From the NCBI GenBank assembly GCA_022225965.2, contig JAKJXP020000027.1, positions 248,001-312,000 on the forward strand: a DNA stretch of 64,000 nucleotides, in the 5' to 3' direction. The position numbers and the translations under genes were made by a program. How positions within the stretch are numbered: position 1 is the stretch's first letter; the number at the start of each line of letters is the position of its first letter. Below are positions 43,816 through 54,664 of this stretch, one piece after another. The notes below the pieces were generated by a model. It was given only the letters and a program-made list of their open reading frames with translations, did not search any database and was not told where the DNA came from. This stretch comes from Diatrype stigma. Its lineage: Eukaryota; Ascomycota; Sordariomycetes; Xylariales; Diatrypaceae.

Positions 43816-45729
43816 TTAAGTGGTATAACGGAAGCTATGCTGCTTCTTGTCTGAAATGTCGACAAACCCTTCGGCAGTGCCCTCGGCGACTTCCTCTGGC
43901 TTGCCGTATTTGCGGTCCCTGCGCTTGTTGTCCCATGCCCCAAGCAGCCAGTAAACCATCAGAATCAGCATACAGGCACAATAGCTCACTATCATCGCTA
44001 TCACGCTAGTAGTATACTTAGGGGCTTCATTACTTCTGAACGTCTGGGGTCCAATAAGGTTCCCTGCCGCGTACCCGATAGTGACGAGACTGTACGTTAC
44101 GGCTTTCTTGGTCACTGTTATGTCGCGGATCAGCGCTCACTCCTAAGCGTGGGATGGGTACACGAAGGGAATAGTGTTGATAGGCTTAGGGTACTTAGCT
44201 ACTTACTTCCAGCAGTGTTTGCCTGGATAAGGGATATAGCAACAACATAGGGGGCTTTTCTACGAGTTAGCCCAGTTAAGAAAGGAGGATAGGGGAGACT
44301 TACGCCAATAGAAGTACATGAAGTATAGCCCCACCATTTGGGTGGCGATATTGGTGTGCGATGTTCCGTATACCAGGGCCGTCCCGAAAATAGGGAGCAA
44401 CAAGGCAAGGGATGCTGTCAAGGTTCTGCGATTATGCCACCTCGCCGCGATGTATGAGAAGACCCAAGCACCGCCCGTAGCCAAGATACCGAAAGGCATC
44501 GTGAGCAAACTGGAGACTAAGGGGGTATAACCCAGGTTGTTGATAATGATCGAACCGAAGGCCTGGAGGCCGCCGTTCGGGATGTTGATGACGATGTTGA
44601 ACAAGACAATGAGCCAGACCCTGATGTCTAGCAAGGCTTCCCAAACCTGATCCCACTTCCACACCTTATTGGCAATGCCGGTTCGGTTGCCAGCTAATCG
44701 CTGCGTAGCGTGGTATCTCTGCTCCGGGGTAAGGAAGAACGCATTCATCGGGCTGTCCGGCAGGACGAACCACAAGAAGAGCGAATAGAGTATGTTGATA
44801 GACCCGGTGAGGAGGTAGAGGTACTGCCATTTATGCAAGGGGGCGTACTCTGGGATGTACCCAATCACCCAAGCGAAGAAGCCGTTGAATATTGACGAAA
44901 AGTAGGCGAAGATGACTAGTGTTGGGGTGGTTAGAAACTCCTATCTCCCATGAAGAGGCCTTAACGTTACTGACTTCCGTTTCTAGGGGGCTGTTCCTCT
45001 TTCTTGTAGAAAGATGAAACGAGCGCTGTGAAGCAAGGAACTGAGATGGCCTCGAGGAACCCAAGCAAGAAGCGAAGACCCATGAACGCCGACCATGTAC
45101 GACACGGCGCATAGCACATGGTGCAGATTGACCAGAGGAGGGAGCCCCCTGCGAGGAGTTTCCCCGTGGGCACTCGCTGAACTAACCACGACGCTGGGAC
45201 TAAACCAATAAGGGTCTCGAGGAAGGTCAGCAGGAGCTTTCAACTCACACGGGATGTCTGTCCACTTACACCCAAAGGTAAGATACTACCAAGCCAACTA
45301 TACTGCTGCCCCACCATATTGTTGTCTTTTTGAAACCCATACAAGGAAGCTGTTCCTATCTCTACTTTGTCGACAGCGGCCAAGGTTGCGCAGAACACCA
45401 GCTGTATGAGAAGTGTCAGCAAAATCCTCCTACCTAGTCTTGTTTTGAGCTGCAACTTCGAGGTTGCATGTCACAATTGCGGCGCACCGCGTATAGGCGG
45501 GCGACCCTGTACGAATGGGGCTTACCAACGGAATCATCCAAGCGTCGATCTTCTTCACGATCTTCTTTTCCTGTTCCGGGGTCATCGGACCAAACTCCTC
45601 GTGGTTGGCGAGGTATTTGGCTGCTTCGTCCAAGGTGCGGTCATCAACGGCGGTCTTGGTCGTCTCACCGGCCATGTTCGAGGTGACCGGCTCGAGCTCA
45701 GGTTCGCCCTTTTTGGTGTATTGGGCCAT
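43816..45729 (-). CDS. MFS permease, Dal5/allantoate-type anion:cation symporter family
   Basis: Six exons on the minus strand, 45526-45729, 45270-45401, 44975-45215, 44304-44915, 44207-44254 and 43816-44114, encode 511 residues. All introns have GT...AG ends and most have CTAAC/CTGAC branch sites; the third uses a GTCAGT donor. Each junction restores a Dal5-family signature: KKIDAWMIPL|LVFCATLAAVDK (helix 1), LPLG|TLIGLVPASWLVQRVP, GLRFLLGFLEAISVPC (helix 4), YFMYFYW|PPYVVAISLIQANTAG and TKKAVTYSLVTIGYAAGNLI. About 12 transmembrane helices. In the family these proton symporters import allantoate, ureidosuccinate, dipeptides, nicotinate or other organic anions. It is divergent from the 5-oxoprolinase gene, so it may import 5-oxoproline or a related amide. 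The start is the ATG at 45729. Confidence 0.93.
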
Positions 45730-46677
45730 TTCTATCAAGGGCGACGAGGATGGTTGAGGTTGCCAAGGGTTATCAATCGAGTTCTCGAACTATTGTAGAT
45801 GGATAACACCTGCGTACATAAGCCATAACTGTTGGGGTTCATGTGCCATGGCTCTTTATAGTTGAGATGAGTCTACAACTCCTCTCGACGACCCCAGCCC
45901 CAGGGGCTTATCAGTCTGGTCTTGGTACCTCCATAACCTGGATGAATCATTCATGAGCATAAGCTAAACCAAGCTCCTTGTGCGAGCCACGTTCCTCCCA
46001 TGACTCGGAAGGGGTCATCTCGTTTTACCAAAGAGGTCGTACCTAGTAGATGTTCTCTAGGTTATCTATCGGCTTACGATAACACAAGCTAAAGGGGCCA
46101 AGGGCAATGTTACTCATTGGGGTAGGTGGGGAGCAGAATAGAAGGGATAGATGGCGATGATTGGTCGACTTCATATCGGGAGCAGCCCGTCATTCGGAGC
46201 TAAAAATTCGGAGGGAAGTTCGAATCGACGAGCGTCTGCCGCCGAAGCCGGGTGTGGACTATTTGCGGCACACTGTGTTTATCGTGGTGGAGAATATACC
46301 CCAGACTTCGGCATGGAGGAGGTCCCACCACAGCGTAGCAGCGTATCGGCAGTCAGCTCGTAAGCAATCTCAAAGCATACAGCTCGGTGGCTATGACCAA
46401 AGCTACAACAATGCATAGTTGCATTTGCATTAGGACCTATCGGCTGCTTTGCCAGTGGCTCATTGACGGCAGTTCGAAACGACAAACCCAAATAATGGAA
46501 ATCCTGTCACCGGCTGCTGACCACCCCCCCTCCTCTCCGTGCCGGAGCATCTCCGATTCTTTGTGATGGCGCGTAGTCGTATATTAGTCTGAGTTTCCTC
46601 GAGCCCACCAGTATCTACCCATACATGATACAGGACAAACTGCTGTACTCGGTTACCCATCCTCCGAGCCAACCAAG
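45730..46677. promoter_or_regulatory. Shared divergent promoter region of permease and 5-oxoprolinase
   Basis: About 950 bp between two divergent start codons. It contains an inverted CGG motif, CGGGAGCAGCCCG (46177-46189, CGG-N7-CCG), and a direct repeat ATTCGGAG at 46192-46199 and 46206-46213. Such CGG half-site pairs are what Zn2Cys6 dimers bind. No gene lies in the interval; short open frames have no domains. Confidence 0.4.
46177..46213. promoter_or_regulatory. Candidate Zn2Cys6 operator (clustered CGG half-sites)
   Basis: An inverted CGG-N7-CCG pair followed within 3 bp by two direct CGGAG half-sites 14 bp apart, midway in the divergent promoter. The match is to the general half-site only; the spacing recognised by the neighbouring factor is unknown. 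Confidence 0.3.
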
Positions 46678-49600
46678 ATGGCCATCAACTCTTTACCCCC
46701 GGCCGTTGATCCTAAGAGCGTGAAGTTCGCTATCGGTTGGTTGAACTCTGTCAGTGCTTTTGTGGCTTACAGCTAATACCCTCGCCCAAGATCGAGGTGG
46801 AACCTTTACAGATGTCTTCGCTGCCGTGCCAGGCCGGCAAGACATAGTCCTCAAACTGTTGTCCGTGGATCCCGGTAGCTACGATGATGCGCCTGCGGAA
46901 GGTATTCGTCGAGTACTGGAGACTGTCTCCGGTCACGAAATCCCCAGGGGCTCTCCAATCCCCAAAGACCTAATTCATTCCATTCGGATGGGAACGACGG
47001 TTGCCACGAACGGTGTGTGTCTCAGAATAAGCTCTTTTCTCTATATTTATCTCTCGGCTCCTAATGTATTATGGTATGACAGCATTGTTGGAAAGAAAAG
47101 GGACAAGACATGCCTTCGTGGTCAACCGGGGCTTTGGCGACTTATTAGAAATCGGCTACCAGTCCAGACCGAAACTGTTTGAGCTTGGTATCAAGAAGCC
47201 GGAACTTCTCTATGAGAAGGCGGTTGAAGTCTCCGAGCGCATCACTGTCGAAGAATTCGACGAAGATGTCACAAGGGACAGTCGTCCGCCCCTTAAAGAG
47301 GTTCCGGGTGTCCTCGTCAGAGCCATCACTGGCGACATGCTACGCATCATCCGGCCACTAGATGAAGCAGAAGTACGGGAAAAGCTGGCTCAGCTCAAAG
47401 CCGATGGTATCGAGACACTTGCCATATGCCTGGCACATTCGTACATCTACCCGAATCACGAGAACCGCATCGCAGAGATCGCCAAAGAGATGGGTTTCAC
47501 GCATGTCTCCACGTCTTCTTCTGTCGGTGCCAACATGATCAAAATGATCTCGCGGGGCAGCTCCGCTTCTGCTGACGCATACCTCACACCCGAAATCATC
47601 CGCTACGTGTCCGGCTTTGCCAGGGTTTTTGCTGGCGGCAATCTCGACGGCGTCTCCTGCGAGTTCATGCAGTCGGACGGTGGATTGGTAAGCCACCAGA
47701 ACTTCAATGGCTTGAAGGGCATCCTTAGCGGCCCTGCTGGAGGCGTGGTTGGCCACGCCAGAACATCGTATGATGGAAAATCCCCGATCGTCGGCTTCGA
47801 CATGGGCGGGACAAGCACCGACGTCTCCCGCTACGGAGGTTCGTTCGAGCACGTCTTCGAAACAACAACTGCTGGAGTTTCTATTCAGTCTCCGCAGCTT
47901 GACATCAATACAGTCGCTTCCGGTGGTGGCTCTATTCTGTTCTGGAGGGATGGGCTTTTCAAAGTTGGGCCTGATAGCGCGGGTGCCCACCCAGGACCAG
48001 CTTCGTATAGAAAAGGGGGGCCACTCACTGTGCGTGATACCGTATTCTGCATGAGGAAAAATGATCGCTAACAACTTTCATTCAGGTCACTGACGCAAAC
48101 TTATTTCTTGGGCGGTTGATCCCAGATTATTTCCCCAAGATCTTCGGACCCAGCGAGGACCTTCCACTCGACATTGATGTCGTAGTGCAGAAGTTCGAGG
48201 AGCTCACAGCACAGATCAATACAGACACCGGTCGCTCCATGACGGCGCTCGAGGTCGCTCATGGGTTCATCGATGTCGCTAATGAGTCTATGAGCCGCCC
48301 CATCCGTGCACTCACGGAGGCTCGTGGGTTCGAGACTGGTCAACATAATCTTGCGACTTTTGGTGGTGCCGGCGGTCAGCACGCCTGTGAAATCGCCAAG
48401 AAGCTTGGTATCAGAAGGATAGTAATCCACAAGTACTCAAGTATTCTCTCTGCTTACGGCATGGCGCTGGCAGAGGTTGTGCAGGAAGCCCAAGAGCCGA
48501 GTTCTGAGATTCTGTCTGAGGATTCCTTGGGTAGACTCATGGCGCGAATGCAGGACCTCAAAACAAAGGTCACAGAAGGTCTCCTGTCACAAGGGATCCA
48601 GGAGTCAGCCATCGAACACGAACAATATCTGAACCTCAGGTACCAAGGCACCGACACAAACTTCATGATCATAGCCCCTGCCGACGGGGACTGGAGAGCA
48701 GCGCTCGAAAAAGAACATCTGAGAGAGCTTTCATTCGTCTTCCCACGGGATAAGAAAGTCCATATCGACGACGTGCGGGTCCGGGGTGTTGGCAGGAGCA
48801 CCGAGGTTAGCCATGACAACTCGAAACTTGTGAAGGAACTGAAATTGCACACACACTCGGAGGCGCAGAACGACGAGGATCGAACGGTAAGGCCATTCCC
48901 GATCTGCTCCAGGTGATAAGCTCTCACCCAAAGTGATTAGTTAGACGATCAAGCTCGGCTACTTCTATCCCTACTTGTCAAGAGGCGTAGAACTAACGTA
49001 ACACTTCTGTAGACGCAAGCTTACTTCGCGGAAGGCGGACTGCAACCAACGAAAGTATTCCGACTCGATAGGCTGGTTACGGGCAGTCTCGTCGCCGGCC
49101 CGGCGATCATCATTGACAACACTCAAACTATCATAGTTGTACCAGGCTCCCAGGCGCAGATCCTCACATCGCACGTTGTTATCGACGTGGTTGATGAGAA
49201 ACCGCAGCAGCCCCAGGAGGAGCAAGAGCTCGTGGTAGATCCTATCAAGCTCAGCATTTTCGGTCACCGGTTCATGAGCATCGCAGAACAGATGGGCAGG
49301 ACCCTGCAGAAGACGAGCATATCTATCAACATCAAGGAGCGCCTGGACTTCTCCTGCGCCATTTTCAGCCCGGACGGCGAACTCGTGGCAAACGCACCCC
49401 GTAAGGAGATCCTGAAAGCTACGTGCATACTATAACGAGGACGTTACTAACTCCTATCTTCTACAGATGTGCCCGTACACTTGGGTAGCATGTCGTATGC
49501 TGTCAAGTATCAGCATACCCTCCACCGAGGGAATCTGCGACCCGGCGACGTGCTCGTATCAAACCACCCCGAGTCTGGCGGTACTCACCTTCCAGGTAAG

Positions 49601-51384
49601 GTCTCCCTTATGTTACCACGAAGTGTAATTGCTAATGCGCCCTAGATATCACCGTCATTTCCCCGGTTTTTGATGAAGATGGGAAATCAATATGCTTCTA
49701 CACGGCCTCTCGTGGTCACCACCTAGATATCGGTGGCTATCGTGGAAACTCTATGCCGCCGTGAGTGTACCTATACCTGCCAAACTTTGTATGTTTTCAT
49801 GCTGTTGACTCCAAGTTAGCGACTCCACTGAGCTGTGGCAAGAAGGTGCTGCCATCAAGTCTTTCTTCCTGGTCCGCGACAACCATTTTGACGAGGAGGG
49901 GATCATCAAAATCCTCTTAGAGCCCGGGAAGTATCCCAATTGCAGTGGCTCGAGACGAATGAACGATAATCTGTAAGCTCTCTTTTATCTCCCCGCTGCC
50001 TCACGGCTGAGAGGCCTTTAAGGCTTTTAGGACTGGTCGCAATCTGTTCTGGTTGCGCCTTACATGAGTAGACACCAGTCTCCTTCCCAGGTCCCAGGTT
50101 ACGTTGAGGCAGAGGCTAATTCACGGGTACAGGTCGGATCTCAAAGCACAGGTGGCCGCCAATACGAAGGGGAGCAACCTCATCCAGGCCTTGATGAAAG
50201 AATACGGGAAGCACACGGTCCACTTCTACATGGCCAAGATCCAGGAGAACGCAGAGGTTGCCGTCCGCGGCTACCTCAAGTCGGCTTACAAGAAGTACGG
50301 GTCGAAGCCGCTCAGGGCGAAACAGTTTCTGGATAACGGGTCCATGATGAAGGTCGCCATCACCATCGACGCGGATGGCTTCGGCACGTTCGACTTCTCG
50401 GGGACGTCCTGCGAGATGCTGTCGAACATGAACGCGCCGCCCGCTATCACCTACTCGGCCCTGATCTACACGCTGCGGCTCCTGATCGGCTCGGACATCC
50501 CGCTGAACCAGGGCTGCCTCGCGCCCACCAGGGTCCTCCTCCCCAAGAACTGCTTCCTCAACCCGTCGTCGGGGCCCGCCGTCTGCTGCGGCAACACGCT
50601 CACGTCGCAGCGCCTGGTGGACCTGCTGCTCAGCGCGTTCCGGGCCGCGGCCGGCTCCCAGGGCTGCATGAACTGCTTCGGGTTCTTCGGCAACTGCCAG
50701 AAGCCCGGGTCCGAGTCCGAGTCCGAGTCCGGCGGCTTCGGCTTCAGCTACGGCGAGACGATCTGCGGCGGCGAGGGCGCGGGGCCGACGTGGCACGGCG
50801 CCTCGGCCGTGCAGGTGCACATGACCAACACGCGGACGACGGACGTGGAGATCATCGAGAAGCGGTACCCGGTGCTGGTGCGGGAGTTCTCGATCCGGCG
50901 GGGCAGCGGCGGGCGGGGCCGGTTCCGCGGCGGGTGCGGCGTCGTCCGGGACTGGGAGTGCCGGCACCCGCTGACGTACGGGCTCATCACGGAGCGCCGC
51001 GTGCACAGGCCCTACGGCATGCGGGGCGGCCGGCCCGGCGCGTCGGGCGCCAACTACTGGGTCCAGCGCCAGGACGACGGGACCGAGCGCTGGGTCAACA
51101 TCGGCTCCCGCGGCCAGGTCGACATGAAGACGGGCGACCGCTGTGTTATCCATACCCCCGGTGGCGGTGGCTGGGGCCTTCCGGAGGATGTCAACGAGGA
51201 CGATGACGACGACGAAGATGAAGACGAGTGCGAGGGCGGGAAAGCAAACGGACTCGAGCGGAAGAGTAGTACTAATAGGGAAGAGACCAACGGCGTGAAT
51301 GGAGTAAACACGACTGTCACTCATTACCCGAGAGCCACAGGGAGCTTTCACAATTTCTCGTCTGCCCAGGAGGCGGCGTCGTGA
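46678..51384 (+). CDS. 5-oxoprolinase (ATP-hydrolysing), HyuA-HyuB type fusion
   Basis: Nine exons, 46678-46735, 46791-47012, 47083-48029, 48086-48886, 49013-49400, 49467-49595, 49646-49760, 49820-49972 and 50133-51384, give 1354 residues; every junction is GT...AG and keeps frame. HydA_N starts at D20 ([15 protein letters not shown]). The hydantoinase A core has [16 protein letters not shown] (331-346) and [16 protein letters not shown]. Hydantoinase B starts near [17 protein letters not shown], with [24 protein letters not shown] and [15 protein letters not shown]. In the family the fused enzyme opens 5-oxo-L-proline to glutamate with ATP in the cytosol, in the gamma-glutamyl cycle; hydantoin or oxoprolinase-like substrates are also possible. 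The C terminus carries an extra roughly 65-residue acidic, Ser/Thr-rich tail after [10 protein letters not shown] hexanucleotide repeat encodes ESESES. Divergent from the permease. Confidence 0.94.
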
Positions 51385-52138
51385 AGGATTTAAGGGTATC
51401 ATATTTGTGATGGTCAGTTAGCTTACAAATGAATATTACTTCATCGTGGTACCTACTAGGAAATAGACAGTTGAACATCACTGTGAAATCTACATATTGA
51501 TCGGTACAGTAATCTTCGCGATGTGATGGACTTATACAGACAGTATCATTCGCTGAAGCAGATGCGAAACGAAAAATAGAGATACCAAACACCTTTTCCA
51601 CCTCGATTGATTCTATGATTAGTTTCAGGGCTTGGGGGGCAAGTTCACGCAAACCCTTTCACTGGCCTTCAATGTGATTCGACCCCTTTTCCCCATCAGC
51701 TGTGCATAGCACCACAAATGGAGTTAAGTATGGCAATGCAGGAAACCGCACTTGATCACACAACTACGAACCAAATGACACATGATCAATATCCTTATAG
51801 AGGGCAGGATCCTAATTGGGGATTCTCGTACCTCATCAGTCCTAAATCTGGATTCCATGTATACATAAGGGTTCAAAATATATATACAAACATAAGCACC
51901 TACTTTATCGCCTCTTTTTCTAAACCTAATCGCCATACCTCGTCCAATTGAGAAGTCCCTGCGGTATAACCCAACTTAGCGATCCTTTCCTCAATGTACT
52001 TAGGTTTGTGTACAGCTAGCTACGTAATATTTGACTCGTTTGCCCCCCCCCCCTTGGCAATACCCCCTTCTCCTTCTCTTCTCCGACGCCCCAATTCCTT
52101 GAAATTGAATAACTGTATCTATGATACAAACAAGGTCA
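51385..52138. other. Convergent intergenic region
   Basis: About 750 bp between the 3' ends of the 5-oxoprolinase and GST genes. Contains a C11 run (52043-52053). No gene recognised. Confidence 0.55.
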
Positions 52139-53516
52139 TCAGGGCGAAGAGTACTTATACCCGAACTTCTCCTTGCTCTCCCTTATCAGCTTCCGCGTCT
52201 CCTCGGCCGCCCGCCTCTTCTCCGGATCGCCCTCCGCCTCCGCCGCCGCCAGCTTCGCGTTGCTGAGCGACGACTCGAACGGGACGGCGAAGCCCCTCCG
52301 CACGGCGGGCCGGCTCCGGCAGCGGTCGAGCCAGGCGCGGACGCGGGGGAACCGGGCGGGCAGGTCGACGCCCGCGAAGGCCGCGACGTCGGCCCAGCCG
52401 AGGATGCTGATGTCGGCGACGCTGAAGCGGCCGGCGGGGCCGGCGCCGGCGACGTACTCGCGGCGGGGCTCGGCCAGGCGCGCCTCGAGGACGCCGTACA
52501 GCCGCTCGGTCTCGCCGACGTAGCGCTGGACGGCGTAGGGGATCTTGTTGCCGTCGTCGCCCGGCGGCGCGAAGCGCAGGAAGTGGTTGGCCTGGCCCTG
52601 CATGGGGCCGAGGCCGCCGTGCTGCCAGGCGGTCCAGGACTCGGCCTCGGCGAACTCGGCGCCGGCGTCGGCGCCGGCCGGGTCGAAGCTGAGGCGGTGC
52701 TCCCGGTCGTAGGTGCGCGCCAGGTAGTTCAGGATCGCGAGGCCCTCGAACACGCGCAGGCCGCCGCGGTCGTGGTCCACGAGGGCCGGGATGCGGCCGT
52801 TGGGGTTCACGGCCGTGAACCACGGCTGCTTCTGCGTGCCCTTCGTGATGTTGACCGACTGCCACGTGTACTCGAGTCCGTAGGCCTCCTTGAGCTCCTC
52901 GAGCAGGATCGATATCTTGTACCCGTTGGGGGTGCCTATGTGTGCGCATCGTGTCAGCCAAGTAGGTGTTTTAGTATTACTGCCTATTTTGTTCGCATGC
53001 ATGGATAGATAGATTTAACCCCCCCCCAGCTTTTGTTTGTAGGCGGTCGGCTTTCCATTTGAATGCCAAGCTTGTATGAGTTATATCGGGCCGTAAGGGG
53101 ATGACAGGGATATATGGTAGAAAGCATCGAGAAGGCTGAAAAGAAGCTGCTGGGGTTATCATACCAAAGGTCAGCAGCTCGATGCCACTCTTGGCGATGA
53201 GGCCGGTTGGCTCGGACATCTCGACGTCTTGACTACTGGAAGCAGGAGGCGATGCGGAGGACGGTCCGGATTTCGCAGCAGTAGAATACGAAGCCCCAAG
53301 GTACTCCTTGGGGTTTACTATGCTAGCGCTCGGTGCTGTCTTGCCCAGAGAAGTCTGTCGGAACGTAGTGTAGGCAAGGCGATGACAATGATAGGAAAGC
53401 CGATGGGGTCGGGGATAGGCCCTGCTGAGAGACAGCGTGTCGACGCGCGAGCATCCCCCTCTTATATGTATATGCCGGGCCAATCCGGTACGGGCAGCGG
53501 CGTTGGGGAAAGACAT
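52139..53516 (-). CDS. Glutathione S-transferase, Ure2-like, with a presequence-like N terminus
   Basis: Two exons, 53165-53516 and 52139-52935, encode 382 residues. The 229-nt intron is in phase 1 (LLTFG|TPNGYKIS) and carries a CTGAC branch site. The thioredoxin-like domain has GTPNGYKISILLEEL and NPNGRIPALVD, with LRVFEGLAILNYLAR as the glutathione-site ESxAI-type motif. The helical C domain includes FSVADISILGWADVAAF. The family conjugates or reduces electrophiles with glutathione. The first roughly 100 residues before an internal MSEPTGL are Arg/Ser-rich and poor in acidic residues (FPNAAARTGLARHIHI), which would suit a mitochondrial presequence. Initiation at the internal ATG (53219) would give a 283-residue cytosolic form of ordinary GST length. 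Which start is used is open. Confidence 0.88.
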
Positions 53517-54664
53517 GACGGCCGATTTTGTGCTACAAAATAAGGCCAAACCTACTAGCTATGACTGGGCACGTCTTCTCGAGCCAAGCAAGGAGTCGAG
53601 CCAAGCAAGGAGGAACCTAAATTTAGGTAGCATGTGCGGTTGTTGCAGGAGACGTCTATTGTTCTATTACGTAGGTACCTACCTAGTAATGGTGTAGTAA
53701 CAACATAAGGAAGTCAGCCAAGATCGTTTCGCCCTCGCTCTCTCGCACTCTCTTGAGTCCCGAGATTCGTTTATATAAGTGTAAGGGGGGGGGGGGGGGG
53801 GGGGAGGGATTTGTATTTAACAATAGCCGCTGGCAAGCCCAGGAACAATAATCAGAGCTTCATTCACCCTTCTTAAAGGTTATACGATGCTTGCTGTTAT
53901 AACAGGGGACAGGCAAGCTGACAAACTTCCCGAAGGCCGACGTAGATATAGCGTCATACTTCTTCGTACGGTATTATTAATCGCGGCCCTCTTTTGTGGG
54001 GAGCTGCTTAGCTAGCTGCTCCCTTGCCGCTCCGACGCGGACCTCGGACTATCACCGATTATCATGAGATATACACGAAGCTTTCCGGCGCTGCGCTGCA
54101 GGTATCAAGTGTCAATCCCTACTTGCCACTCGGTAGGGTTGACGATTGGTCAGCACGGTTCTCAGTAGTGAAGCGACTTGAGTACGATATTGGTCCAAGT
54201 CTCTAGAAGTACTAGGCACTATCTGGTGAATTTGGAGGCCATATTATAGCCAAGCTCCGAGTATATCTCTGTAGCATTAAGACCTAGTCCCGCTATGTTA
54301 TCCTTGCTCATTATGGTCAACGTAAAACATCTCACTCATTCAACCAATGATCCATCCGTAATGATCGTACAGCGAATTCAGGGGATGAGAAACCGGAAAC
54401 AGACACATCAAAACTTCCACACCAGGCTTTTCAAGGTACCGCGTGCGTCCTTTCTTGTTCTTTTTCATTACCAGCGTATCGAGGGAGTCGTATCCCATTA
54501 TGTTTAGAGGGAAGCTAATCCTAGGAACTTCCGCTTTTTCCTACCTAGCCCAGAAATTCTTCCAAACCTTCTTGTGAGGTTGGTATACAACCGTATCGAT
54601 TGAGGCCCGTAATCTAGATAAAGTAAGGGGCGCGCCCGGTAAAGTAAGAATGTAGAAGTTTCAA
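53517..54664. other. Intergenic region with a G20 homopolymer
   Basis: Upstream of the GST gene. Holds TATATAA near 53772 (about 255 bp before the GST start, usable on the minus strand) and a run of 20 G at 53785-53804. Small open frames further right have no domain support. Confidence 0.5.
53771..53778 (-). promoter_or_regulatory. Candidate TATA box of the GST gene
   Basis: TTATATAA, about 255 bp upstream of the ATG at 53516, just downstream (in GST orientation) of the C20 run. Confidence 0.3.

Noticed and set aside
46210..46240. Possible tRNA B-box (GTTCGAATC) in the divergent promoter
   Set aside because: No matching A-box or cloverleaf could be drawn at the right distance.
50116..51402. 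428-codon minus-strand frame opposite the 5-oxoprolinase last exon
   Set aside because: Shadow of a very GC-rich exon whose plus-strand frame has clear hydantoinase B motifs.
52121..53008. 295-codon plus-strand frame opposite the GST gene
   Set aside because: Shadow frame; the minus strand carries the GST motifs and a proper splice junction.
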